This document shows, piece by piece, positions 24,436 to 42,639 of a stretch of DNA of 64,000 nucleotides; position 1 is the first letter of the stretch, and the number at the start of each line of letters is the position of its first letter. Below the pieces are notes generated by a model that saw only the letters and a list, made by a program, of their open reading frames with translations, was not told the DNA's origin and did no database searches. Origin of the DNA: Scleropages formosus (lineage: Eukaryota > Chordata > Actinopteri > Osteoglossiformes > Osteoglossidae); NCBI RefSeq assembly GCF_900964775.1, contig NC_041806.1, forward strand, positions 38,397,638 through 38,461,637, in the 5' to 3' direction. A program made the position numbers and the translations under genes.

Positions 24436-25388
24436 CTTTTTGGAGCTGTGAAACTGAAATGAGACAAACATTTTAATCAAAAATGAGAGAAAATAGCTTT
24501 TGCTGTGTGCAAAACACATATACGCATCAAATCACCTGATGGTTGGATAATAGAGGTTTTTGGCTGGTTGCTCACCATAGAGCTGCTGGTTTTTCCATTA
24601 ACCAACTCCCTTGGTTTAATCGCTCCAATTATTTCCAATATTGCAGTGAATAATTTTTACTGTACAACAACACATTCAACAAAAAACTGAATGTAAAAAT
24701 AGTTACTTTAATAAACAAAAAAATCCTACAATATTCAAATGTAATATTTTGAAAAATAGTACTCCAAACTAATTAATTAATAAACTGAGACAGGTGTAAA
24801 GATAAATTAGTACGTGGCTTGATAGGAATGAAAATTTAAATCGGCATGTAGAAGATCATGTTTTAGAGTCAAACGTCAACTTTTTTCAACTCTGATTTCA
24901 TGACGTGAGATCAAATTTATTTTCTCCTCTCCAAGATGAAGTTATGATCATTAGAGTATATTACAAGTGAACATGATGCACTAAACACAGAAATACATGG
25001 ATACACGTTTACTTAAAAAATTGTTACTGGTTTTCAACAAACATGTAAAATCTCTTTTCTAAGCAACCTAATACACACACAATGCTGGCAACACGGAGTG
25101 TGTTGTGCTATTTACGAGACAAAATTAATTACAACATATGAAAACAGATTTGAACATTACGCACGGTGTGTTGTTCTGTCGTTTGCAAATGTTCTGGTTG
25201 AATGCTTAAATTAATCTGCTGTGAAGGCCTCCCTTGTGGAGACTCAGTGCTTTAGACTTGAAACTCTGGATCAATAGCTGAGTCCTTGAAGGAGACCCTT
25301 TGTTTCTAGGGTACAACCAACGAGCACCAACCCAAACCTGTTGCCGCAAAGTAGTAGAACGAAAGGCATCGGTCAACACAACACTTAC

Positions 25389-25453
25389 CTTCTTTCTTCC
25401 AGCAGGGCTACTAATAGATACTGATGTTTGACTGTCTCTTTGTCTGCCTTATA
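25389..25453 (-). promoter_or_regulatory. lrg1: lrg1 TATA promoter and non-coding exon 1
   Basis: TATAAGG (minus strand, 25453-25447) predicts a start near 25422. The transcript then reaches a strong donor, GAAG followed by GTAAGT (exon end 25389), which pairs with the acceptor at 24454. The leader exon would be about 35 bases with no ATG. Confidence 0.65.
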
Positions 25454-25634
25454 TGTCTTCAGCGGGCTCGTTTTTTTAGAATCCACATAATTTCATCACC
25501 CCAAACTGGAAATGGAATCATCGTCGCTTTATTTACCCCACTGTCATGCCTCCCTATACAAACAGTCTGAGTGCAAAGGTCTTTAAGCTCTGAGAAGACC
25601 CGCTCCTCTCTGTTTAAACTGTTAGTTATAAAGC

Positions 25635-25870
25635 AACATTTACATTTATTCATTTAGCAGACGCTTTTCTCCGAAGCGACATACATCTCAGAGAAATACG
25701 ATTTGTGCATTACATTAGGAGAAAGAGAGACGTAATTGCAGACGTGTGATTCTTAAGTAAAGTTAGTTTGTTTCTTTCCACTTTATGCACCAATGTTCAT
25801 CGCATAAGATCAAGTGAAACCGAATACATCGGCCTTTGTAAGAGAGTTGTGCAGTGCACTTGTGTTGCAA
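25635..25870 (+). mobile_element. SINE/LINE tail repeat, family D, copy 1
   Basis: It starts ACATTTATTCATTTAGCAGA and has a body GAGAAAGAGAGACGTAATTG. A related copy lies at 26340-26545 in the same orientation; no tRNA-like head is visible. Confidence 0.6.
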
Positions 25871-26339
25871 AACTGGTCTTTGGCATGAACCGTGATATGG
25901 TGCTTTTGTCTTTGTCTGAAAATCGAACTAGTTTTTTCCTTGTCTGTACCAAGAAAGCACACTTGATCCTTTGTGTTCATACAAATCAATGTCTCTGCCA
26001 ATTGAAGCAAATTCATTAAAATACTTCAGGAAAAAGAAGGCTAATGGTACATCATGAAGAAATAAAAGAGATGCAGAAGCAAGCAGTTTTGAACGAATAA
26101 ACAAGAACACAGCCTGGGAAAGCAAGAACAATGCAGCCTCTGCCACTGCACAGGCAGGGCTGGTCATCAAAAATCATTGTTTCTTCAGTAACAAATTTTG
26201 CATTTATATGTGTAACTTTTTAATTTTTTTGTCACACGTTTTCATCAATATTATAAAAAATATATACTGTTAGTGTTATTGGTCTATTATAATATTACTA
26301 ATTGTTATTCTATTATTACTGTAGAACACACAAGTCTTC

Positions 26340-26545
26340 ATACATTTACATTTACATTTATTCATTTAGCAGACGCTTTTGTCCGAAGTGACATATATCT
26401 CAGCACAAGTACAATTAGTGCATTATGTTAAGAGAAAGAGACATGGCTGCAGACATGAAAGTCTCAAGCAAACCTAGTTTGTTCCCTACCACTTGCTGCA
26501 CCGAGGTTCATCGTTCAAGTAGGTGCATAAAACAGACAAATCCCG
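26340..26545 (+). mobile_element. SINE/LINE tail repeat, family D, copy 2
   Basis: It parallels copy 1 (25635-25870) over about 200 bases with many substitutions: ATTCATTTAGCAGACGCTTT, then GAGAAAGAGACATGGCTGCA. Confidence 0.6.
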
Positions 26546-26639
26546 ACAGCGTGTGACCATATAACTCACACGCCTTTGCATTTTTACTGTAGACACTTTT
26601 AAACAAAATTACTGACGCTAATACAACAGTCTATGGCCG

Positions 26640-26770
26640 TTTAGACCGGCAGGTAGCGCGGCAGTTAAGGGACACGGATTTGGGACTTGACCTTGTGCAC
26701 GGTTGTTGGTTCAGACTCCGCTGCTGTGGTACCTTGATCTAGAGTCTTACCTTGAAATACCACAGTAAAA
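26640..26770 (+). mobile_element. Diverged family B SINE
   Basis: The tRNA-like head GGTAGCGCGGCAGTTAAGG and the TGGTACCTTGATCTAGAGTC segment match the family B plan (head, then CCCTTGAGCAAGGTAC). The 3' tail is missing. Confidence 0.5.
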
Positions 26771-26877
26771 ACAGGCACCTGTTTAAATGGGGCAAATATT
26801 ATTAGCCACTGCGGATGAGCAGCAAAATGCTAGCAAAATGATCATCTCTAAATTAAACTTGGAAGTGTGTGCTTTGC

Positions 26878-27065
26878 AGGGGGTGCGGTGGTGCAGTGGG
26901 TTGGACCGAGTCCTGCTCTCTAGTGGGTCTGGGGTTTGAGTCCTGCCTGGGGTGCCTTGCGACGGACTGGCGTCCCGTCCTGGGTGTGTCCCCTCCGGCC
27001 TTACGCCTTGTGTTGCCGGGTAGGCTCCGGTTCCCCGCGACCCCGTATGGGACAAGCTGTTCAGA

Positions 27066-27100
<35 letters not shown>
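26878..27100 (+). mobile_element. tRNA-derived SINE, family A
   Basis: A well-preserved copy starting GGGGGTGCGGTGGTGCAGTG, with box B and a (GT)n tail at 27069-27099. It ends at the edge of the mtcl3 CpG island. Confidence 0.88.
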
Positions 27101-27103
<3 letters not shown>

Positions 27104-27104
27104 G

Positions 27105-27788
27105 CTTTGTCACATTTTTAGGGCCCTTCTCGGGCTCGGCGTCTCCAAGGGGTTCCTGCTTTGCGCTTTTAGACCGCAGCGCTGCCGCATCCCAGCGGAT
27201 CGGCGGATGCTGGAGCTCCAGAGCACAGCGGCGCCCCCCCCACCCCGCAACCCCCAACCCCCACCCCCCATCGAGGCCGAACGCGGGGCTAGAAGGCGAG
27301 CAGAAGGCGGCGATACGTCGATCACAGACAGTGCGTGAGCGCAGGTAAATGTAACAATGTAACGCAATGTTGTTGTTAATGCGGGCAGCGGTATGAATGA
27401 GCAGCAACGAGAACGCGCGCGCGAGTCTGTGTAGCTTCGACGCCGCGTGCGGCTGGAAGGCGGAGGACGGAGCGCAGAACCTCCATTGATCACCTGCGTC
27501 CCGTCCGCTGTCCGCGCTGTGCACGTCATGATTATAATGTAATAATTTAAGATGTGCTGAAGAAGGAACGGCCGGAGCGGAGGCGGTGGGTGGGGGGGGG
27601 GTGTCGGCAGTGAGTGGAGTGGCTGGCGGGCGATGATGTTATGCTGCTGGATAATTAACTGTGCGTGTTTATTTTAGGGAGTGGGGGTGCGTGTAGGCGG
27701 GGGGCGGGGGGGGGCGACTCGCCGCGCCGTCACTGCGGAGGGACACACACTCCGGGACAGGCCGCTGCAGGCCGCCGCCACGATCATC
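27105..27788 (+). promoter_or_regulatory. mtcl3: CpG-island promoter and 5' UTR of mtcl3
   Basis: About 680 bases are GC- and CpG-rich compared with AT-rich flanks. A donor (GCGCAG, then GTAAAT) at 27344/27345 and an acceptor (TATTTTAG) ending at 27677 suggest a leader intron. Joining them gives no open frame into the start codon, so the upstream exon looks non-coding. Confidence 0.6.
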
Positions 27789-34988
<7,200 letters not shown>

Positions 34989-35654
34989 TGTCACCGTATT
35001 GTAGAACACCCCATCTTTCATTTGTGAGTTTTAATTGATTTGAACATGTTATCAAAGTGTCAAAAAAAAAAAGTGTGGGAATATTTTTATGCTTTTTCTG
35101 CAATCAAACATGTCATGCTTTCTTCATCTGGGATCAGACCTTTGAGCTTTTTTAAATGGTAAGTGAATGTCCTCAGATTCATTCAAATGTTACAGCAGAA
35201 ATGTGTCTGAATGTGGGCGGGACCCTGGAACAGTTTTATTTGAGGTGAAGTGCTCTGCACAAAACTTAGGAAACACTCAAGTTTTTGTATAGTTCTTCAT
35301 TTGCATAATGCAGCCTATAATGATGACTGTAGTAACAGTGATTGTTCATGAATGAAAGCAGAATTAACAAATAATACCATTTTACCAGTGTATTATAAGT
35401 GTAATAGGTGGGTGATGACCCCTCCCCGTAGCGTTTAGGCAAGGCGAATGTGTCCTCCCAGTATATGTGGGACTCTGCAGGAGTCCATTTGCTCAGATTT
35501 TTGGACCTCCCGCAACATCTGCCAAGTAATCATGGCACTCTGTTTTATCAAATACCTATTGATTAATACACTGTATAGCCATTAACATGTGTAACAAGTT
35601 ATAGTTTCGTATTAAGAACACTGTTCTATTTATATACAATTTTAGAAGAGTATG

Positions 35655-35860
35655 GGGCAGCTAGGGGGGTGTAGTGGTTAGATCTGTTGCCTTTGGACCC
35701 AAAGGTCACAGATATGAATCTCCCCTCCGACTGTAGTACCCTTGAGCAAGGTACTTACCTCTAGTAATTGCTCCACTAATTACCCAGATGTGTAAATAAT
35801 TGTAAGCAGCTAAACATAATAAGTTGCTTTTGAGAAAAATGCCATTTAAAGGTAATAAAC
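35655..35860 (+). mobile_element. tRNA-derived SINE, family B
   Basis: The head GCAGCTAGGGGGGTGTAGTG is followed by box B, then CCCTTGAGCAAGGTACTTAC and a tail near GTAAGCAGCTAAACATAATA. Confidence 0.78.
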
Positions 35861-35929
35861 CAAAATTTTATAGCTCTTATTTTCAGGTTACAGTCAGATC
35901 ATCATTAATTACTATTGCATTGTTATAAC

Positions 35930-36140
35930 GGGGGGGTGTGGTGGTGCAGTTGGTTGGACCGGGTCCTGCTGTCCAGTGGGTCTAGGGTTCAAGTCCTGCT
36001 TGGGGTGCCTTGCAATGGACTGGTGTCCTGTCCTGGGTGTGTCCCCCTTCCCTCCAGCCCCACGCCCTGCATTGCTGGGCTAGGCTCCAGCTCCCCACAA
36101 CCCTGTATGTGACGAGTGGTTCAGACAGTGTGCATGCTGC
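35930..36140 (+). mobile_element. tRNA-derived SINE, family A
   Basis: The copy starts GGGGGGGTGTGGTGGTGCAG, has box B (GGGTTCAAGTCC), and ends in a degraded GT tail. Confidence 0.86.
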
Positions 36141-38674
36141 GTGCATTGTTATATTGGTATTCTTTATTGAAGTGTAAATGTGAATGAAGGCCCGAATATC
36201 TTAGAACTAGGCTGTGATTTGTTCTAGGTTGGGTTATGCATGCAGTATTTCATCTTTGTTCCTTGAACAGCTTTGTAAAGCATGCCTCCACCCTGCATTT
36301 TCCGTGCTGCATTACAGAAAGGTAAGGACAGACAGACTTGTCTCTCTGGCGATGCCGATATATGCATTGTTCTCCTGTGCATTATAACTGCTTTTTTAAA
36401 ATGCCTTTTGGTCAATACAAACTTTAGTAAATTTTAGTAAAGTAGTATATTAGTAAAAAGTGGTTAAAGAACATGGTATTTTATGTGAGATATGTCTTGA
36501 AAGTTTACTGGTTCCTTGTTCTGTGAAGATTTGAAATTCCACTATTTAAAGATAAATTATCTATCTGTCTATCTATCTATCTATTGTTAAAAAAGTCTTA
36601 CCTGAGGGTTTTACAGAATCTGACCTGTGGATTAAACAAGGGAACTCTAAATCATTTGGCTGATTGTGCATTAGGCGTAAAATTAATTTTGGATTTACGA
36701 AAAAAAATCAAGTCACAAAGAAAATTCCGGTCCAAACTGTGTTCATCACTTGAGGGGCCAGTGGATGTTATTTGTGTTTACATCTGAGTAGACCTTAGAA
36801 GTACACAACCTATCGTCAGCGAAGGTCCCTCTATTTAAGTCATTGACCTCTAACTGGCAGTTGTGACGCAGGGCTGAGAAGGGGTCCTTGAGCAATCTTA
36901 ACGCAAATGGATGAGTTAAAATAAGTGAAATGTAACATGTGTGCGTCATTAAGAAATTAAACATTTTCCTAGCATGCAGGAGGATATTTTGAGCTAAGAA
37001 GCTAAGGAACTTGTATACCCGTTGACACTATGGAGTGCATTCTGTTGACACTATGAGTATCGTGAGATCACAGCTGCATAGTCTTAAAACAGGCTAGCAA
37101 CACAAGTTCTTTTATCTCTGCCAGTGTAAACTTTCTTTTTCTGGACAGATAAATAGGCCATAAGTCGCACAGTGAAGGTCTCCTGATGAATGAACTGACA
37201 TGATGACACATGATCCTGGCTCCTTGGCCGGCGCCACTTGTTACTATGAAGACTATAAGCGCCCTGGAATTAGAGCTGCCAACCAAAAAAAAAAAGGCGG
37301 TCTAGAATGATCTAGGGGGTCAATCCCCCCCTCCGAGACCTAACATCACTTAGAAACCATCTACGGGAAATGTGACCCACAGTGTTTTGCAAGACATGTG
37401 AGCTGTCAAAGTCTCAGCACTGTGGAAGAGTCCCAAAAGTGAGAGCAGCAAGCTGGAGTTGTGCAAAAGGTCCTGTGACCAGCCTGGACAGACCAGTTAT
37501 CAACTTTGAACAAAATTAATGGATAAGCAGTGAAAGGCTTCTCCGAGTACAGCATAAAAGAATCTGGTAAGATCTTTTTTAGATGTTTTTAGCAATGTAG
37601 TATAAGAATATGAAAGTATCATCATCATCTGCCTTGTTTTTCATTGCTTTTCTGAAAAACGAATAAAATAAATCATAAACTAGCAAAAGAGGCTTAAGTT
37701 AAAAAAATGCACATTTGTAACAGGCATTTTTTTCTATTATATATCAGTGGGATTTTTTTTTTTTTTTAAATCCTGTTAATTTAGACCTCATACAAAATCA
37801 CCAACCTCAGCTCCCTCAGTGTACCTTAACAAGATGCAGTGGAATAGTAGAAAGATACTGATAAAAATAAAAAGAAGAAATACAAAGAACAGTAGAATGC
37901 AACTTAAGTCACGTGGAAAATGGAAAGTATTCATGTTTGTAACGGGAGGCTTGAAAAAAATGAATAGATATAGTTAGTCCTTTTTCAGAATGTGAATATA
38001 CCACTTTGTAATATATATGTGTGTGTATCTAAACATAAATATGTGTATATAGTCTATATAATAACAGGAATGATCAGAGGTGTTGTTTTGCCAGTACCCC
38101 TGGTGTATAAATGGTAAATAATGTATTTTTATCCTAAAAATTAAATAATTAACAGCTCTTGTCATAAGACTAACTCGGCAGATTTACAAAGTTGAGGGTG
38201 TGAATTATCAACGCTATAAGAGTGTAAACACTGATGAGCCATGCGATACACTTTGGCTGTTAACAGAGGTCTATAATAAAATGTTACGGCGCCCCCCCTT
38301 CCCAGTGTGTTGTTTGCAAGTGGGGTGAGGAGTTGGGGGTGCTGGAAGACTGGAGGCTTAGTGACAAGCCCTAAAAATAACCCACCAGTTCTTACATCAT
38401 TGCATGTATTTTTGGGTACTTGGGGAAGGAAGTACAAACTGGGTCTCACCTCCCGTGGAAATGGAGCCAAACACAGTTGCCATATCTTCTTGGGTTTTCT
38501 TTTTTTTTTGAGGTTTTTAAGGTTTTTTTGAGTGAAGAGACATCATAGATGCCAGGTAAATTTATCAGTGGAATGTTTCAGCAGGAAAATCAGCAGGAAA
38601 GCACTGTTTCTCCAGATTTATGATTTACTGGTCAGCATCATAAGTTTGTTTCAAGTTGCTGAATGTATGACTAC

Positions 38675-38790
38675 AGATTTAAGTGAAGGTTGTTGGTTTC
38701 AATCCCATTTCTCTCACTGCTACACTTGAGCAAGGTACTAGCCCTAAAAGGTTCCAATAAAATACCCTGCTGTATAAATGCTTCACATCC
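38675..38790 (+). mobile_element. Partial family B SINE
   Basis: Box B (GGTTTCAATCCC) and ACTTGAGCAAGGTACTAGCC are preserved; the head and tail are missing. Confidence 0.5.
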
Positions 38791-38823
38791 CTGGATGAAA
38801 ATGACAGTTAATCAGTTAACTCA

Positions 38824-38851
38824 TAATAATAATAATAATAATAATAATAAT
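38824..38851. repeat. (ATA)n microsatellite
   Basis: About nine ATA/TAA units lie just before the kiaa0408 first-exon acceptor. Confidence 0.9.
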
Positions 38852-38943
38852 TCCAGTATCTGTTTTCTATCAGCAATACAAGTGGGAAAGCTGTGTGTTG
38901 GTGAAAACGGAGAACGCAGCACGTTGTCATCGAGCAGACGGTC

Positions 38944-41594
38944 ATGAACCTGCGATATGAGCGAGGATGGGTGCAGAATGAGCCCAGCCTACTTGGGCGT
39001 CTTGATGCCGGGTGCAAGGAGTGGGAGAGGCAGCTCAGAGACATGCAGAGGAACATAGAGGAGGTAGGGCTTTGAACATAACACATTTATAGAGTCAGTT
39101 AAGGCAACTCTATACAGCAACCAGCTATTCGGCAATATGATGAAAGTAATAGTAGGTGCTAGAATGCCCATGTTGGGTTATGATGACAGTGCCACCTTCC
39201 TCACACTCTAACTGTCCAGTTAACACTAATAAAAGAAGAATCTACTTAACCAAAAACAACTAGCATACCCGCATACACTCATACGTCTCTCTAAGCAGAT
39301 ATCACATCATAACTCAATGTTAAAGACTCCTCAGAATACTAAAAGTATATAACATGCAAATCGTAAGCAGAATGTATTCCGAAGGTCACTATAGAACAGG
39401 CTTATAATTTTGAGTGTTTTATAATGAGTTTTTGTGTTGCCACTTTTTTAGCTTTATCAGGAAGTGAAGGCTCGTCGAGAGGAAACTGAGGCTGGATTGG
39501 ACGGGAAGACAGACCCCTGGCTTCCTACATCTAGCCAACGTTCCAAAGGCTCATCTAAGCACTTCAGTCATCGCAGTAGTGACCACTGTTACTCTCCCCA
39601 TCACCAGAGCTATGGAAATGGTGACTCATTTCGTCACTATAGTAATGGCCACTGTGACTCAGCCAACCACCTTACTAACGGCAGCAGGGACCATCCAGTT
39701 TGCCAAGGCCACAGTGCTAATAAGCTGTTGAGTCAGCGTAGAAATGGCTGGAACAGTAGTCATGGTTATGGTAACCCAATGAAATACAACAGCAATGGCT
39801 CCAGTTCCCACGCTGATCACAGCAGAGATGCTGGACAGGACTCGGCCATGAGGGAATTGGAAGACATCCTTAATTTCTGTCTGGGACAGGCTGTTGAGTA
39901 CATGAATTCCCCGGCCACGCTGCAGACCCCCGACAGTTCCGTTGCCAACCTCCATGGCAACCAATCCACCACCACGTCTGAGCAAAAGAAAAACACCCCA
40001 CTCAACACTGTGAGTGTCCACTCGTCCGTGTTTTTGTTTCTCGCTCGCAGTCTCTTGAGGATTAATTCGGTCTCTTCCTCTTTTTGTCAGACACTGGATG
40101 GACGCACCCAAATGAGTGAGCAGTTTAATAGATGCCCCGATACAATGTGGAAAAAGTCTGGCGACAAAAGGTAACAAAATGGAATGTCACTTACCCAATA
40201 TCTGCTTTAAGTTCTAGGCTAGGGGGGGTGTGTTGGCACAGCGGGTTTGGCCTGTGCCTGCTCTCCGGTGGGTCTAGGTTCGAGTCCCATTTGGGGTGCC
40301 TTGTGATGGACTGGCATCTTGTTCTGGGTGTGTCCCCTCCCTATCCAACCTTACGCCCTGTGTTGCCGAGTTAGGCTCCGGCTCGCCGTGACCCTGCTTA
40401 GGACAAGTGGCTTCAACCACTGTGTGTGTATTTAGCCTACATAGATATAATGCCTCATCCATGTGCATGTAATATTTGCCAAAAATGTCTCTTATTGTTA
40501 TTCATCAGTCGATTTTTCCCTTCTTCAGAGATGCCATACATTTTTAGAATACAGTTGTATAGTGTGATCAACGCAGTCTTCATAAAAGTGGTGTTTTCAG
40601 ACACTTTCCTCCCGAGGACGTATGTCTCGAGGAGCAATGCGGAAAAGGGAGTTACATCACGTCACATTACATTACATAATTGACATTTCACTTGATAATA
40701 CATGCTAGAATGATTAGTCGCTCTATTTTTGGTGATGGAAATTGTCTGTGTGTGTTTTCTACCTTCAGGGATAAAACGTTTTCAGTGAAAGCCAGCGAAG
40801 GATGCGAAGAAGCAGAGAACAGGAAGAACAAAGTGTTTTACTCAGGATATGAGTGGTACAACAACTCCAGCGATCCCACCAAGGTGGATCAAAGGTTCAG
40901 AGCTTCTCCAACGAATGCAGATGCCCCACCCATTCCTCCTCGTACCACTTCGTGGCACCGCAATAGCTTGACAACGGCAGATCCAGAATTTCCAGCTTCC
41001 ACCCCTGAGCGGAAGTGCGTCAGCCCCTCTGTGCTCCGGAAATTCGGAGCAATGCTTAAAGAAAATGAGGGCAAGACGCTGATGGACTCTGGCCTGGTGG
41101 TCACCACAGTGGCGTCTGCCAGCGCAAAACGAATGAGCTCAACTCCTGGCAAGTTTAATATCAATAAGTTGCCTTCGCTTTTGCCAGTGTCGAAATGCAC
41201 TTCACATAACAGGGCTGAAAGGGAGCAGTTGCACCCAGCTGAAAGAGACTTTGTGGGGAAGATCTGCTTGGGTTCCACGCTTGGCACAGCGCCTTCTTCC
41301 TGCTCTGACCGGGAAAGCCCTCTGACGCGGAGTTCATCCCAGTGCCCGGCTCCGAACGTGCAGTGTCATGATGACATCATCACGCTCATAAACACGTTAG
41401 AGCTTGAGCAGCAGTCATCGACCCCTCCGAAAGTTTGGAGTTCGAACCGAGCTCAGGTTGTGCTGCAGGTCAGTACTGACAGAACACCGACACAAACGCT
41501 GCCTGTGCTCCTCAAGATCCCCACCTCCGTGTGCCATACACTTAGACACATGGACGTACACAAGCAAGAGTCCAAGACTAAGGCAGGGGTCTAA
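38944..41594 (+). CDS. kiaa0408: KIAA0408 orthologue, uncharacterised coiled-coil protein (4 coding exons)
   Basis: Function is unknown. In human, KIAA0408 sits beside SOGA3 and a SOGA3-KIAA0408 read-through transcript is annotated; the same order and strand occur here. Exons: 38944-39063, 39452-40009, 40091-40170, 40769-41594, phases consistent, giving 527 residues. The N terminus has the family signature: CKEWERQLRDMQRNIEELYQ compares with human [20 protein letters not shown]. A Ser/His/Asn-rich low-complexity region covers about residues 60-160. It is followed by an acidic helix (MRELEDILNFCLGQAVEYMN) and a proline motif (APPIPPRTTSW) resembling human TPPVPPPRSTS. The C-terminal half is Ser/Thr-rich and probably disordered. 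ATG is chosen by alignment to the human start. An acceptor (TTTTCTATCAG) ends at 38873, so about 70 bases of 5' UTR belong to this exon. The protein is shorter than human (694 residues). Confidence 0.82.
40221..40430 (+). mobile_element. tRNA-derived SINE, family A, in kiaa0408 intron 3
   Basis: The copy has a GGGGGGTGTGTTGGCACAGC head, a box B lacking one base, and a very short GT tail. Confidence 0.85.
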
Positions 41595-41598
41595 TAAA
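41593..41598 (+). terminator. kiaa0408: Polyadenylation hexamer overlapping the kiaa0408 stop codon
   Basis: GTC TAA TAAATT places an AATAAA across the stop. A second AATAAA occurs near 42028, which would give a more usual 3' UTR. Confidence 0.35.
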
Positions 41599-42372
41599 TT
41601 CTAAGACTTGTTTGTTATTTCAAATTATTACATTTTTTTCTGCCAAAAATTCTTGACTAGAGATAGAGATCGAGATTCTTGAATAGACGCTCTCGACCAT
41701 TTTCGTACTGCTCTTAGCAGGAAAGAAGCATTTATGTGACACCTCCATACTATATCGTACCTTCGATACCTGCGCGCTGTCCCAACCTCGTCCTCGGTGA
41801 CTCTTTCTGTTACGAAAAGTCAAGATGAAGATGAAAGGAAGGATATTTGAATAAGTTCCAAGCATCCACAATAATGTGAAGGCAGGACTTAGTCAAATCA
41901 CAATTGGAGACTTCCGGCATTTTGCATGTGAAAGTGGCAGGAATGCTGGGAAAAACGTTTCGCTACGTGAAATTACTTTGGAGGGAGACGACGGCACATA
42001 AAAACGACATACGGACGCTATTCTTTGAAATAAACGATAAGTCTTAGACTCTTCTGATCATCCTTGTTCACGTTCTCTTCACCTCTAGAACAGGGATATA
42101 TTCTAAGAGAATTACACCGGTAATATTCATGTTTAATGAGCGGAGTCCTTGCTAGACTTTCCATTGTTTGGTATCAGATCACTAAAACTACACAAAAGTA
42201 CAATTACAGCTGTCCGGTGTTCTGCAGTGACACCCACGTTATCTTTTTACTGTTCATTGTTAGAGTAATCCTCTTTTGCAGGATTAAAGTAATATTGCAC
42301 GTCAAAAATGAATGTCTTGGCTCAAAATATGGACAAAGAAATATAAACCAAATATGAGCAAAGAAGAATGCT

Positions 42373-42629
42373 TTAGCTCGATGAAGATGACTCGTTCTGA
42401 ATATTTTCATAGGAGACCAGCTTGCCATCCTCCATGTCCACCACAAGGCCTTTCTCCCGCCCTGCCCGTCCGGCGAAGCGACGCCCACCGTCCCGCTGGG
42501 CCGCCCGCATCCCCAGCATCACTGCCACCGGCACTCCTGCAGAGATCCAGACGTCTTGCTCATTCTCCAGCCAAATGGAGACAGTCATCATGTGACAGGA
42601 CTGCATGGGACACCCTCCGTTTGTCCCCT
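42373..42629 (-). CDS. Possible terminal exon of an unrecognised gene
   Basis: On the minus strand a good acceptor (CACTTATTTACAG) ending at 42630 opens into an 84-codon frame that stops at 42373. It contains CPMQSCHMMTVSIWLENEQD, then VWISAGVPVAVMLGM, a basic stretch RDGGRRFAGRAGREKG and an acidic, Ser-ending tail (ENIQNESSSSS). The frame is GC-rich inside AT-rich DNA and uses third-position G/C, as real exons here do. An ATTAAA on the minus strand near 42133-42138 could serve as poly(A) signal. The hydrophobic stretch might be membrane-inserted. I do not recognise the protein. No upstream exon was found with confidence in 42.6-44.8 kb. Alternatives are a decayed gene or chance. Confidence 0.35.
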
Positions 42630-42639
42630 CTGTAAATAA

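Larger units (their letters stand above)
34990..38870. other. Gap between the mtcl3 tail exon and kiaa0408
   Basis: Besides the SINEs listed separately it holds a (TATC)n run at 36562-36583 and AT-rich DNA. The first few hundred bases after 34988 are probably mtcl3 3' UTR. No further exon of either gene was recognised. A read-through transcript would have to cross this gap as an intron. Confidence 0.5.

Noticed and set aside
27110-27529. Minus-strand open frames of 139 and 223 codons in the CpG island
   Set aside because: Their composition comes from the island and a SINE; there are no conserved motifs.
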